From the NCBI GenBank assembly GCA_031979385.1, contig DALZEF010000001.1, forward strand, positions 1-64,000: 64,000 bases of DNA, in the 5' to 3' direction. The DNA is from Timonella sp031979385 (GTDB lineage: Bacteria > Actinomycetota > Actinomycetes > Actinomycetales > Cellulomonadaceae). The position numbers and the translations under genes were made by a program. Shown one piece after another: positions 9,213 through 18,676 of the stretch (the stretch's first letter is position 1; every line of letters starts with the position of its first letter). The notes under the pieces were generated by a model that saw only the letters and a list, made by a program, of their open reading frames with translations, did no database searches and was not told where the DNA came from.

Positions 9213-9654
9213 CACACTGGCAGTTATATATCGAGCCTCTGACATTCGATACGGAGACACACCTAAACACTAGATATGTCTCATCTATTAGAACGCCGCA
9301 CCATATATTGTGCCCGAAGTGGCGCCTGCGCAAGTTTCAGGAGGAGGACCACGGCTCTCCGAGCGCCTGTGACACCAGGGCCTCGATCGCAAACTTCGTG
9401 GGCCGCGTATGCGGTCCACCACCTACCTCGACCTTAGTGCTCGCCCCGTTTCCCCAGCCGTTGTTACCGTTGGGTTGGCACTGTGACCGTAAAACATGGT
9501 CACAGTGCCGACGGAATAGTGACATCGGCTCACGGCAACTCTAAACCTGCCGCTGGGAGACGTGGGAGCGCTACCATAAACTAGGTGGTGCGTCCGTCTG
9601 GCTGCCTCACCGCCCCTGGGAAACACCCAGCCGACCTCACCGTGGAGTTGAATT
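9213..9654. other. Divergent intergenic region between the LOG gene and the GH3 gene
   Basis: About 440 bases with no supported gene. It contains the perfect inverted repeat at 9477-9509 (separate entry) and the ribosome site GGAG just before 9655. Confidence 0.5.
9477..9509. repeat. Perfect 12-bp inverted repeat, family A palindrome
   Basis: Arms GGCACTGTGACC and GGTCACAGTGCC are exactly complementary, with a 9-base spacer. The core TGTGACC-N9-GGTCACA recurs at 30002-30032 and, as TGTAACC-N9-GGTTACA, at 57053-57115. The right flank (GTGCCGACGGAA) also resembles the 57.1-kb copy (CACCGACAGAA). No T-tract follows, so simple termination is not obvious. Confidence 0.8.
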
Positions 9655-11922
9655 ATGACCGACGTCACCGGCATCCCCTACCGCGACGCCTCCCTCCCCA
9701 TCGCCGAACGCGTATCCGACCTGATCTCACGTATGACCCGTGAGGAGAAGGTTGGACAGATGCTACAGCTTGACGCGCGCGGCGACCTCAAGCACCTCAT
9801 CAACGAGCGCCACGTCGGTTCGATCCTGCACACCTCCCCAGAGAATCTGATCGAGGCGCACGCACTCAACGAGAGGACCCGGCTGGCCATTCCACTGATC
9901 GTGGGTGAGGACTGCATTCACGGCCACTCGTTCTTCCCGGGCACCACGATCTTCCCCACCCAACTCGGCATGGCAGCGTCGTGGAACTACGAACTGACCG
10001 AGAAGGCCGCCCGGGTCACCGCAATCGAGGCCGCCGCAACCGGCATCCACTGGACCTTCTCCCCCGTCCTGTGCATTGCGCGTGACCTGCGCTGGGGCCG
10101 CGTCAACGAAACCTTCGGCGAGGACCCCCACCTCATCGGCGAACTCGCCTCCGCGATGGTCAAGGGGTACCAGGGCGAAGGCCTCAAGGACGAGACCGCG
10201 ATCCTGGCAACCGCGAAGCACTTCGCCGCCTACTCCGAAACCCAGGGTGGCCGCGACGCCTCCGAGGCAGACGTATCCCAGCGCAAGATGCGCTCCTGGT
10301 TCCTCCCCCCATTCGAGCGCGTGGCCAAGGAAGGCTGCCGCACGTTCATGCTCGGCTACCAGACCACCGACGGCGTACCCATCACGATCAACGACTGGCT
10401 GCTCAGCGACGTCCTGCGCGGCGAGTGGGGCTACACCGGAATGCTCATCACCGACTGGGACAACGTGGGTCGCATGGTGTGGGAGCAGAAGGTCATGCCG
10501 GACTACACCCACGCAGCCGCAGCAGCCGTCAAGGCCGGAAACGACATGGTCATGACCACGCCGCTGTTCTACGAGGGCGCACTCGATGCGCTCGACAAGG
10601 GCATGCTGAGCGACGCAGACCTCGATGCAGCCGTCGCTCGCATCCTCACCGTCAAGTTCGAACTCGGCCTGTTCGAAAACCCACGCCGACCAGACCCGGC
10701 CCGCATCGAATCAGACTTGGGCACCCAAGAGCACACCGCGATCAACCTCGAGATCGCACGCCGCTCACTCGTGCTGCTGGAAAACGACGGTGTGCTGCCA
10801 CTCGCTGACTCGTCGCCAAGCGCGCCGCAGGCCAAGAAGATCGCCGTCGTCGGCCCGAACGCGCACGACCACCAGTACCAGCTCGGCGATTGGGCGGGCA
10901 ACTCCGGCCAGGCGGGCTGGATGCCGGACGGACACAACACCCAGCAGATCACGACCGTCTTCGAAGGCCTGCGCGACGCAGTCCCCGCCGGTTGGTCGGT
11001 CGAATACGCGCGCGGCGCGAACGTCGTGGAACTCGCCGACGACCCAGCGGGCCAGTTCTTCCCCGACGGTCAGCCGCGCCCACAGGTCGCGGTACCCGCA
11101 CCCGTGGACCAGGAACTTCTCGACGAGGCGGTCGCGGTGGCCTCCGAAGCAGACTACGTTGTCGCGGTGGTCGGCGACGCGATCCCACTCGTTGGCGAGG
11201 GACGCTCAACCGCAACGCTCAACCTGCTGGGAGGCCAAGAGGCGCTGCTCGATGCGCTCGCGGCAACCGGCAAGCCCGTGATCGTGGTGCTCCTCGCTTC
11301 GAAGCCACAGGTCATGCCCGAATCGGCAACGGGAGCCAACGCCGTCATCTGGGCCGCCAACCCAGGCATGCGCGGCGGACAGGCACTGGCCGAACTGATC
11401 CTCGGCAGCATCGAACCCACCGGCCGCCTGCCCATCTCGTTCGCCCGCCACGTCGGCCAGCAGCCAACCTATTACAACCAGATCCGCGGCCAACACGGCG
11501 ACCGCTACGCCGATCTGACCCAAGACCCTCAGTGGGCATTCGGCTACGGCCTGTCCTACACGAGCGTGGAATACTCGAACCTCAGCCTGTCCCACACCGA
11601 GGCTGGCGTCGAGGACACCATCGTTGCCTCGGTGACCCTGACGAACACCGGTTCCCGCCCCACCATCGAGACCGTGCAGGCCTACGTGTCCGACGTGGTG
11701 ACCTCGGTGTCGTGGACCGACAAGGAACTCAAGGGCTTCACCCAAGTCGCCGTTGCACCAGGTGAGAGCGTCATCGCCCAGATCTCGATCCCGGTGTCCT
11801 ACTGCACGATCGTTGACGCCCGCGGACGCCGCATCGTCGAGCCTGGACAGTTCGAACTCCTCGTAGGACCATCGTCCCGAGACCGCGACCTGCTGCGCGC
11901 CGGTTTTGTCGTCCAAGGCTAG
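9655..11922 (+). CDS. Glycoside hydrolase family 3 (beta-glucosidase/beta-xylosidase type), cytosolic
   Basis: 755 residues, ATG at 9655 with GGAG eight bases upstream. There is no signal peptide. The GH3 N-terminal TIM barrel covers about residues 30-330, with MTREEKVGQM at its start and EDCIHGHSFFPG mid-domain. The catalytic Asp lies in LITDWDNVG near residue 267 (TDW where SDW is usual). The C-terminal alpha/beta sandwich carries GEGRSTATLNL and IWAANPGMRGGQALAELI, and an FnIII-like domain closes the protein. It probably releases sugars from imported oligosaccharides by retaining hydrolysis. The exact sugar cannot be read from sequence. It is monocistronic, followed by a terminator hairpin. 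Confidence 0.92.
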   Translation: MTDVTGIPYRDASLPIAERVSDLISRMTREEKVGQMLQLDARGDLKHLINERHVGSILHTSPENLIEAHALNERTRLAIPLIVGEDCIHGHSFFPGTTIFPTQLGMAASWNYELTEKAARVTAIEAAATGIHWTFSPVLCIARDLRWGRVNETFGEDPHLIGELASAMVKGYQGEGLKDETAILATAKHFAAYSETQGGRDASEADVSQRKMRSWFLPPFERVAKEGCRTFMLGYQTTDGVPITINDWLLSDVLRGEWGYTGMLITDWDNVGRMVWEQKVMPDYTHAAAAAVKAGNDMVMTTPLFYEGALDALDKGMLSDADLDAAVARILTVKFELGLFENPRRPDPARIESDLGTQEHTAINLEIARRSLVLLENDGVLPLADSSPSAPQAKKIAVVGPNAHDHQYQLGDWAGNSGQAGWMPDGHNTQQITTVFEGLRDAVPAGWSVEYARGANVVELADDPAGQFFPDGQPRPQVAVPAPVDQELLDEAVAVASEADYVVAVVGDAIPLVGEGRSTATLNLLGGQEALLDALAATGKPVIVVLLASKPQVMPESATGANAVIWAANPGMRGGQALAELILGSIEPTGRLPISFARHVGQQPTYYNQIRGQHGDRYADLTQDPQWAFGYGLSYTSVEYSNLSLSHTEAGVEDTIVASVTLTNTGSRPTIETVQAYVSDVVTSVSWTDKELKGFTQVAVAPGESVIAQISIPVSYCTIVDARGRRIVEPGQFELLVGPSSRDRDLLRAGFVVQG

Positions 11923-11977
11923 GTCTGTTTGGATAACACTTAGGTAGGGGACTCCTTAATCCCATGCCTACGGGGGC

Positions 11978-12008
11978 AAGGGTCGCCGGCCATTGGTCGG
12001 CGGCCCTT
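11978..12008 (+). terminator. Terminator hairpin after the GH3 gene
   Basis: Arms AAGGGTCGCCGGCC and GGTCGGCGGCCCTT pair at 12 of 14 positions around ATT and are followed by TTGTTGTGT. The hairpin lies 56 bases after the GH3 stop. Confidence 0.6.
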
Positions 12009-12134
12009 GTTGTGTCTACGTTCCCGCTGCACTGTGCTGGAGTCTGTAGGGGCCTGGTTACCCCATGCCAGTGCTATTTGGATTAGTGCCCTATCCAGCA
12101 AAACGTGAAACCGCCACTACCGTAGACTGTTTCC

Positions 12135-13391
12135 ATGCACGGCCCAATGGCGTCCAACCTCGCACCGAGGCCTTCTTCTCGACAACCCAGCACCACCGAA
12201 CTGCTCAACGCTATCGCAGTGTGGGTTCTGTCAGCCCTGATCATCGCCGTGGTGCCTCTACTGGATCAGATCGACCACGAGGCTGGCGGCCTCTACGACA
12301 ACCTCCAGCCTTGGCAGCTCATCGTCGTCTGCACGGTCGTCACCCTGCAATCAGGCGCGTTCCTCCTGTGCGTACGGCGACCAGAGACAACTTTCATGGT
12401 CGTCTTCCTTCTTCCCTGGCTGATCTGTCTCGTAGCACCCAGCGCACTGTTCAACGCCTCCACGCTGGCGGTGCTGGTGGCCAGTTTCCATCTGGCGTTG
12501 CGCCTTCCGGCGAGGCGCACCTGGAACTACCTTGTGCTGGGCATCGCCTCGCTTCTGGCCAGCCAAACAATCAACGATCTGCGCGTTGACCCGCAGCAGG
12601 ACCTGGTGCCTGTCGGCCTGCTTGCGCTCATGCAGGCGGTGTCATCCGTTGTCATCCCCGTTCTCATCGCACAGTTTGTCGCCGCTCGCCGCGAGAGCAA
12701 AGTGGCTCACGCCAACGAATTGTCCGCACTCAAACGCGAACGAGGAGCCATCATTGATGCGACGGTGGCGCGGGAGAGAACCGCCATCAGCAGGGAACTG
12801 CACGACATAGCCGCACACCACCTGTCCGGCATCGCGATGATATCAGCGGCGATGGAACACCTCGTCACCACCGATCCCGAAGCGGCCATCAGCTCTGCGC
12901 GCCACATCCGCGAACAAAGCACAGCAGTGCTTGCTGACTTGCGTAAGCTGGTCGGCCTACTGCGAGAGGAAGCCCCAAGCACCCGCTCCGTTGAATCGCT
13001 CGTCTCCATCGAGGACCTGATCGCCGAGCGACGTACCTCGGGCCAAAAGATCGAGTTCCTCCCACCGGAAGACATACACGCCCTCGGGCAGGGCGTTGGC
13101 CCACTCGCACAGATGGTCGCCTACCGCATGGTCCAAGAGGCACTCTCGAATGCGGCACGGCATGCGCCGGGTGCAGCCTGCCGTGTCGAGTTCGACCCAA
13201 GTGATGCCGGGATGCTGACGATCCGTGTCGTCAATGATGGCCCCGCGCGATCAATGCCCTCGGAGACGACCGGCTTCGGACTCTTGGGCATGCGAGAACG
13301 CGCCGAACTGGTCGGCGGACAACTAGTCACCGGCCCGCTGCCAGATGGTGGATGGATCGTGGACCTGAGACTCAACCGGGAGACCATATGA
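12135..13391 (+). CDS. Two-component sensor histidine kinase, NarL/LiaS-type (HisKA_3)
   Basis: 418 residues. Five or six membrane segments lie between residues about 22 and 185, with no large extracytoplasmic domain, as in kinases that sense membrane or cell-wall stress. The dimerisation and phosphoacceptor box TAISRELHDIAAHHLSG places the His at 223. The C-terminal HATPase domain has the N-box EALSNAARHAPG and the G-box TGFGLLGMRERAE. The ATG overlaps nothing upstream. The stop TGA overlaps the regulator's ATG (ATGA at 13388), so the pair is translationally coupled. The ABC exporter genes downstream are the likely target. Confidence 0.9.
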   Translation: MHGPMASNLAPRPSSRQPSTTELLNAIAVWVLSALIIAVVPLLDQIDHEAGGLYDNLQPWQLIVVCTVVTLQSGAFLLCVRRPETTFMVVFLLPWLICLVAPSALFNASTLAVLVASFHLALRLPARRTWNYLVLGIASLLASQTINDLRVDPQQDLVPVGLLALMQAVSSVVIPVLIAQFVAARRESKVAHANELSALKRERGAIIDATVARERTAISRELHDIAAHHLSGIAMISAAMEHLVTTDPEAAISSARHIREQSTAVLADLRKLVGLLREEAPSTRSVESLVSIEDLIAERRTSGQKIEFLPPEDIHALGQGVGPLAQMVAYRMVQEALSNAARHAPGAACRVEFDPSDAGMLTIRVVNDGPARSMPSETTGFGLLGMRERAELVGGQLVTGPLPDGGWIVDLRLNRETI

Positions 13392-14098
13392 CCCATCCAC
13401 TCACAAGCGAGGATGGCAGCATCCGGGTCCTCGTCGCAGATGACCAACCACTCGTCCGTGCCGGTCTGTCAGCCCTCCTCAACGCCGAGGCGGATATCGA
13501 GGTGGTCGGGCAGGCCAGCGACGGACGGGAAGCCCTCGGCCTGGTGGAGACACTAGAACCTGACGTGGCCTGCGTCGATATTCGCATGCCGCACATGGAC
13601 GGCATCTCTTTGACCAGAGAACTCAACGCAGCGGGGAGGGAAACCCCCGTACTGATATTGACCACTTTCGATATCGACGACTACGTCTTCGGGGCGCTTG
13701 AGGCAGGTGCCTCAGGCTTTCTCCTCAAAGATGCCGATCCGGCGGTGATCGTTCACGCGGTGCGGCAGGTTGCGGCAGGGCTCGGCACCATCGATCAGTC
13801 CTTGACCCGCAGAATCATGCACGAGTTCGTGCAGCGGCGTAGGTTGCAGCCAGTCAGTGGGACAGCCGCCTCCAGTGTCCTGACCCCACGTGAACACGAC
13901 ATCCTCCTGCTCCTTGCCCAGGGAATGTCGAATGAGGAGATCGGCGTTGAACTCGTCGTGGAACTCTCCACAGTCAAATCCCACATCGCTCGGATGCTTC
14001 CAAAGATCGGAGTGAGGTCGCGCCTACAAGCCGTTGTGTGGGCCTATCAAAACCATATTGTGGATGTTCCGCCGCCAACCAACGTTCCCTCCTCCTAA
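13388..14098 (+). CDS. Two-component response regulator, NarL/LuxR type
   Basis: 236 residues from the ATG at 13388. The receiver domain carries the acidic pair in VLVADDQPLVRAG, the phosphoacceptor Asp near residue 64 (VACVDIRMPHMDG), the switch Thr in LILTTFDID and the Lys in GFLLKDADP. The C-terminal LuxR helix-turn-helix includes LTPREHDILLLLAQGMSNEE and LSTVKSHIARMLPKIGVRSR. It pairs with the upstream kinase through a 4-base overlap. The gap of about 100 bp before the ABC genes leaves room for its own operator there. Confidence 0.93.
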   Translation: MTHPLTSEDGSIRVLVADDQPLVRAGLSALLNAEADIEVVGQASDGREALGLVETLEPDVACVDIRMPHMDGISLTRELNAAGRETPVLILTTFDIDDYVFGALEAGASGFLLKDADPAVIVHAVRQVAAGLGTIDQSLTRRIMHEFVQRRRLQPVSGTAASSVLTPREHDILLLLAQGMSNEEIGVELVVELSTVKSHIARMLPKIGVRSRLQAVVWAYQNHIVDVPPPTNVPSS

Positions 14099-14200
14099 AG
14101 TTGTAACCGCGTGAGTTCCATAGAAATCGTCTAGTTACTCGGCCCTAGGATTTCTAGCGTTGTAGAGGTAATCAACCCTTCACAACGAAGAGAAATCATC

Positions 14201-14935
14201 ATGACCGTTTCTCACACCGCGCTCCATTTCGATCACGTGAGCCGGGTCCATTCGCTTCTGGCCGCCCCCGTTATCGCATTGCGCGACGTGACGCTCACAA
14301 TCCCGCACGGCAGCTTCACCGCGATCATGGGGCCATCGGGCTCTGGGAAGTCAACGTTGCTCCACTGTGCGTCCGGACTTGATCAGCCGACTGGCGGGCG
14401 AGTCATCGTGGCCGGAACCGACGTGTCGTCGCTCTCGGAGAGTCAAACCACCGAGTTTCGCCGCCGCAGGATCGGATTCGTCTTCCAGTCCTACAATCTC
14501 ATCAAGCACTTGAGCGTCAAGGAGAACATCCAATTGCCGCTCTGGCTCGATGGTCAGCCCATTGACCCCGCGTGGATCGCGTATCTGCTGTCCGCAGTGG
14601 GCTTGGAAGGTGTTCAGGATCGGCGTCCCGCGGAACTTTCGGGTGGACAGGCGCAACGAGTCGGCATTGCCCGAGCGCTGGTGGCTCGCCCGGCCATTGT
14701 GCTGGCCGATGAACCCACCGGGGCCCTCGACCGACGCACCGGGGACAACATCCTCAATGTATTGCGTGAAGCAAGCAACACGCTCGACCAGACTTTGGTG
14801 ATGGTGACCCACGATCCACACGCAGCGTCATTCGCTGACCGCGTCGTGTTCCTCGCTGACGGTCAGATCGCCGGAGACATGCCCGGCGGCAATGCCGCGC
14901 AGATCTCCACGGCTCTTGTCGGGTTGGACCGGTGA
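14201..14935 (+). CDS. ABC transporter ATP-binding protein, MacB/LolD/BceA type
   Basis: 244 residues. Walker A is GPSGSGKST, the Q-loop lies in GFVFQSYNLIKHLS, the signature is LSGGQAQRVGIARAL, Walker B is IVLADEPTGALD and the switch His is in VMVTHDPHAA. This sequence pattern marks the subfamily that works with FtsX-like permeases in lipoprotein or antimicrobial-peptide export and mechanotransmission. Its TGA overlaps the GTG of the permease. The neighbouring two-component system suggests induction by an envelope-active compound (inference). Confidence 0.93.
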   Translation: MTVSHTALHFDHVSRVHSLLAAPVIALRDVTLTIPHGSFTAIMGPSGSGKSTLLHCASGLDQPTGGRVIVAGTDVSSLSESQTTEFRRRRIGFVFQSYNLIKHLSVKENIQLPLWLDGQPIDPAWIAYLLSAVGLEGVQDRRPAELSGGQAQRVGIARALVARPAIVLADEPTGALDRRTGDNILNVLREASNTLDQTLVMVTHDPHAASFADRVVFLADGQIAGDMPGGNAAQISTALVGLDR

Positions 14936-16839
14936 GCGGCATGTTGAACTGGGCTGTTTCCTCGATCAGAAGTCGGCTCGCCCACATGATCGGGCCGTTG
15001 ATGGTGGCGATGTTGGCCACGGCGATGCTCGTCTCGTGTGCCGTGTGGCTTGAATCCGGGGCTCGAACCCCGATCGGCTCCGACAGTGCGCCCATGCTCG
15101 TCCCAGTGGTCGCGTCCTTTGCCGGGACCACCCTGTTGATTGTCGTCTTGATCGTGGCATCCATGTTCGGAGCCGCACTACGGCAACGTGCTGAGGAATT
15201 CGCATTGTTGCGCCTGACAGGTGCTACCCCACAGCAGATCAGGAGTCTGGTAACCGCGGAGGTCCTCGTTGTCTTTGCCGTAGCCGCGCCCCTGGGCGTG
15301 GCGTTGGGACATGTGGGTGCCAACGCCCTGACCCCTGCACTGCGTTCTTCCGGTGTCATCGCGGAGGGCTTCGCAGCATCCCATTCACCGTTTGCGGCCC
15401 TGGGTTCCCTTCTCGTTCTAGTGCCCAGCGCACTGATTTCTGGTCGCTTGGCCGCCCGAAGGGTAGCAACCGGAGTCGCGGCGCAGTCCCTCGTGGAAAC
15501 TTCAGTTGAGGACCACACTGTGCCCCGCACGAGGTTGCGAGTTGCCCTGGTATTTCTATGCCTGGGGGTACTGGCCGCCACCGCTCCCTTCGGGTTTGGC
15601 GGCCTCATGGGAGTTGCCTCCGGTGCGAGCGCAGCATTTCTGTTGATCACCGCAGCCGCGTTGGGGGCACCCACCCTGATTCGAGGCATCGCGCAGAAGG
15701 CTACGCTCGTTCTTTCCCGGCATCGCAGCGGATTGTCGTTGATCGTAGCCACCAATGCCCGCGGACACGGCAAAAGGCTCACAACCGCGATCATTCCTCT
15801 GGCGCTTGTCATCGCGATGGGAACCATTCAGACAAGTTCTGACGCCATCGTCTCCACCGCCGCAACCGAACAATACGCCGACAGCCTGAAGGCTGACGTC
15901 GTGATCACGGGAGCGGCCATTGACACGCACGACATGTTGACGAGAGTCCAGGCCGTTGAGGGCGTCACCACAGCGGCTTCCAGCACCCTCGTCCCGGCCT
16001 CGGTCAGAACTGACGATGACGACGACCTCCCCTTCCTGGAACGTCTTCTGTGGGAACCTACGGTCATCAGGGTGGTGAACGGCGATATATCCGCTCTTGT
16101 TGATCCCCAGGTACGCTCGGGTTCGCTCGACGGCCTAGATGATCCCAACACGGTCGCAGTCAGCGCAGACCTTCTCTTTGCCACAGGCAAGGGCATAGGC
16201 TCCACGTTGGCGGTGCGATTCAGTGGTCAGGATGAGGTCACGGCTCGTATCGTCGCGATCTACGAGCGCGGTTTGGGACTCGGCGACATCATGACGAGCG
16301 CTGATCTCTCCGGGATGCGCACCGAAGACGTTCAGACGGAAGTGTTCGCCATCACCGAGGAAGGGTTCGCTGCCACTGATCTGGTAGATGAATTGCCCAC
16401 GACAGGCTGGCGGGTGCAAACCGGCACACAGCATCTCGAAGCTGTTTCCTCCTCTGCGCAGTCGCAGTCGGATCTCTCCCGGATCCTCATACTGGTGCTC
16501 GTATCCTTCATCGCAGTCGCCGCATTGAACACCCTCATGATGCTCTCTGGTGCACGGCATCCTGAACTGGCATTGCTTCGCACCATCGGCACCTCAAGGA
16601 GACAGGTCCTCGCAATACTCGGCATTGAGGCGCTGTTGGTGGCACTGAGCGCTTGGGCTATCGGGGTGCTTACGGTCGTCCCGTCGATTATCGCGAGTTC
16701 ATGGGGCTTGCTGGGGCGTGTACTCATTGTTGTGGACTGGCCCGTGTTCTTGACCTTGAGCGGAGTCCTCGTGTTCATCGCATACGTGGGCGGCCTTCTC
16801 CCAGCGGTGGTTGCGTTCTCCCGACGCAGGACCCGCTAG
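14932..16839 (+). CDS. ABC transporter permease, FtsX-like (MacB_PCD/FtsX)
   Basis: 635 residues from GTG 14932, overlapping the ATPase stop by four bases; an ATG at 14941 is an alternative start. There is an N-terminal membrane segment (GPLMVAMLATAMLVSCAVWL). Several more helices follow, two FtsX domains (residues about 55-180 and 510-630), and a long extracytoplasmic domain between them (about 300-500). The repeated RLTGATPQQIRSLV and LRTIGTSRRQVLAILGIEA coupling motifs, one per FtsX domain, are typical of the family. Together with the ATPase it forms an exporter or resistance module of unknown substrate. Confidence 0.9.
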   Translation: MSGMLNWAVSSIRSRLAHMIGPLMVAMLATAMLVSCAVWLESGARTPIGSDSAPMLVPVVASFAGTTLLIVVLIVASMFGAALRQRAEEFALLRLTGATPQQIRSLVTAEVLVVFAVAAPLGVALGHVGANALTPALRSSGVIAEGFAASHSPFAALGSLLVLVPSALISGRLAARRVATGVAAQSLVETSVEDHTVPRTRLRVALVFLCLGVLAATAPFGFGGLMGVASGASAAFLLITAAALGAPTLIRGIAQKATLVLSRHRSGLSLIVATNARGHGKRLTTAIIPLALVIAMGTIQTSSDAIVSTAATEQYADSLKADVVITGAAIDTHDMLTRVQAVEGVTTAASSTLVPASVRTDDDDDLPFLERLLWEPTVIRVVNGDISALVDPQVRSGSLDGLDDPNTVAVSADLLFATGKGIGSTLAVRFSGQDEVTARIVAIYERGLGLGDIMTSADLSGMRTEDVQTEVFAITEEGFAATDLVDELPTTGWRVQTGTQHLEAVSSSAQSQSDLSRILILVLVSFIAVAALNTLMMLSGARHPELALLRTIGTSRRQVLAILGIEALLVALSAWAIGVLTVVPSIIASSWGLLGRVLIVVDWPVFLTLSGVLVFIAYVGGLLPAVVAFSRRRTR

Positions 16840-16859
16840 CAGAATCCCCTGCACAGACA

Positions 16860-16887
16860 GAGGCTCGCACCGCTGGGTGCGAGCCTC
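16860..16887. terminator. Bidirectional terminator hairpin between the permease and CsbD genes
   Basis: A 12-bp perfect stem, GAGGCTCGCACC against GGTGCGAGCCTC, with a 4-base loop, sits between the converging genes ending at 16839 and 16928. Confidence 0.75.
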
Positions 16888-16927
16888 CGCGAATTCCTAG
16901 ATCCCTATCAGGGCGAGGACAGGCCAG

Positions 16928-17104
16928 TCAGTTTCCGCCTAGGGCGTCCTTGGCCTTCTCGCCAGCTTGCTTCAGGTTTGCCTTGGCCTGGTCAAGTTTG
17001 CCGTCCGCTTCCAACTCTTCGTTGTCAGTCGCATTCCCGGCCGTTTCCTTGGCCTTGCCCTTGAGTTCTTCAGCAGCGTTGCTGATCTTATCGCCGATTC
17101 CCAT
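16928..17104 (-). CDS. CsbD family stress protein
   Basis: 58 residues from ATG 17104, preceded by an excellent ribosome site (TAAGGAGA, 7 bases away). The sequence MGIGDKISNAAEELKGKAKE and the Ala/Lys/Glu-rich helix that follows (EADGKLDQAKANLKQAGEKAKDAL) are typical of the CsbD family. These small hydrophilic proteins are general-stress induced in many bacteria and have no known enzymatic role. It is single, with its terminator at 16860-16887. Confidence 0.92.
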   Translation of the reverse strand: MGIGDKISNAAEELKGKAKETAGNATDNEELEADGKLDQAKANLKQAGEKAKDALGGN

Positions 17105-17292
17105 AGGCAATCTCCTTAGGTTCTGGGGTCTCCCCCGCGGAATGGTTCTTCCATGTTGCCTCCGCCCGGCCCAACGCGCATCTTCGGTGGGCAAAAGTCA
17201 CCCGAAACGCCATGAAGTTTTTGGTATACCAAATCGGACCGAAGGTGCGTGCCGCTCGCGCCTGAACGCACATCCAGTACTAGCCTTATGCA

Positions 17293-18588
17293 ATGAGTAT
17301 CTCGGCATCCTCACCCCGTCCAGTTACACCACATGCCCCAGCAGCACGACCCGTTGGGAAACATGTCGCCGACGCACGCCCGCTCGAAGTGCGCAATGTT
17401 CGCCCGTGGGGTGGCGATGCCGTGGACCTGACGGTTGCGGACGGCACAATCACCGCGATCACGCCACATGCGGCTCACGCCTCTGGCGGATCCGATTCCG
17501 CAACAACGCAAGCAGATCGAATCATCAATGGCCGCAGTTTGCTGGCGTTGCCAGGATTCGCCAATGTCCACGCCCACTCCGACAAGTCATGGTGGGGCAA
17601 ACCATGGCAGCCATACGGAGGGGTGGCGACCACTCAGGGACGCATCGAACATGAGCGAGAGCATCGTGAGCGTCTCGGAATTCCAGGCATTCAGACCTCG
17701 ACACAGGTCATGCGGGAATACCTACGCCACGGCACCACGGTTCAGCGCACGCACGTTGACGTAGACACCGGGGTTGGCCTGCGCGGCATCGAAGCGATCC
17801 GGGAGGCGAACCAAGCCCTTGGAGAAACCATCGTCACGCAGATCGTCGCTTTCCCCCAAGACGGCGTGCTGCGCCGTCCTGGGGTGCTGGAACTTCTGGA
17901 TCAGGCCGCGGCGGCCGGTGCGGACTATATCGGCGGCCTCGATCCGGCCTCCATTGATCGCGACCCCGTGGGCCAACTCGATGGGATCTTCGCGATTGCT
18001 GAGCGACGCGGCTGCGGCATCGACGTTCACCTACACGATGGTGGCGAACTTGGAGCCTTCCAGATCGAGTTGATGATTGATCGCACGATTCACCACGGTC
18101 TGCAGGGCAAGGTCAACGTGGCGCACGGTCTTGCGCTCGGCCAGCTTTCCGCCTCACGTCAGGCCGATTTGATTGCGGGGATGGCCGAGGCCGGCGTGTC
18201 GGTCACGTCCGTTTCGCCCATCCGGGTCGCACCGCTTCCGCTACGCGAACTGCTTGAGGCCGGTGTAGCCGTTGGTCTTGGCACCGACGGTTTCCGCGAT
18301 TTGTGGGGACCATATGGGGATGGCGACATGTTGAAGGTCGCGCTCAAGACCGCCCAGGTGTGCGGCCTGCGGTACGACGAGGACCTTACCCTCGCAGTCG
18401 AACTCGCGTCTTCACGCGGTGCTGCTTTTGCTGGCGTGGCCTCGCACAATCTACAGGTCGGCGACCGTGCGGACATCGTTCTACTCGACGCTGAGAACAC
18501 GATGGATGCCTTGACTCGCACTCCTGCACGCGAGTTTGTGGTTGCGGGAGGCAAAGTGGTTGTCGCAGACGGCGAACTGCTGGTCTAG
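17293..18588 (+). CDS. Amidohydrolase family protein, cytosine deaminase-like
   Basis: 431 residues. The metal-dependent hydrolase pattern is present: HAH in FANVHAHSDKSWWG (after LPGFANV), His in DVHLHDGGELGAF, His in KVNVAHGLALGQL and the catalytic Asp in GLGTDGFRDLWGPYGDGDML. The order and length match CodA/TrzF-type deaminases of the amidohydrolase superfamily. An N-terminal extension of about 30 residues precedes the first beta strand (LEVRNVRPWG). The substrate is probably a pyrimidine, creatinine-like or other N-heterocycle, but it cannot be fixed from sequence. No ribosome site precedes the ATG at 17293, so the transcript may be leaderless. Confidence 0.85.
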   Translation: MSISASSPRPVTPHAPAARPVGKHVADARPLEVRNVRPWGGDAVDLTVADGTITAITPHAAHASGGSDSATTQADRIINGRSLLALPGFANVHAHSDKSWWGKPWQPYGGVATTQGRIEHEREHRERLGIPGIQTSTQVMREYLRHGTTVQRTHVDVDTGVGLRGIEAIREANQALGETIVTQIVAFPQDGVLRRPGVLELLDQAAAAGADYIGGLDPASIDRDPVGQLDGIFAIAERRGCGIDVHLHDGGELGAFQIELMIDRTIHHGLQGKVNVAHGLALGQLSASRQADLIAGMAEAGVSVTSVSPIRVAPLPLRELLEAGVAVGLGTDGFRDLWGPYGDGDMLKVALKTAQVCGLRYDEDLTLAVELASSRGAAFAGVASHNLQVGDRADIVLLDAENTMDALTRTPAREFVVAGGKVVVADGELLV

Positions 18589-18657
18589 CGGACCCAGCGC
18601 GGCTGGGTTGCGAGGCGGTCCACCAAGACTCCGAATCGTCGGCAATCAGACGAGAGA

Positions 18658-18676
18658 ATGTCCGCATAGCGGACAT
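18658..18676. promoter_or_regulatory. Short inverted repeat upstream of metF (possible operator)
   Basis: ATGTCCGC-ATA-GCGGACAT is a perfect 8-bp inverted repeat. A related copy, CCCGCATAGTGGACGGG, occurs at 18783-18799 before the riboswitch. Both share GCATAGNGGAC. The repeat may be an operator for the metF promoter or the end of the upstream amidohydrolase transcript; no T-tract follows. Confidence 0.4.

Noticed and set aside
9477..9509. Family A palindromes as CRP-type sites
   Set aside because: TGTGA and TCACA are present but the spacing is 13 between them, not 6. The arms are also longer and variable.
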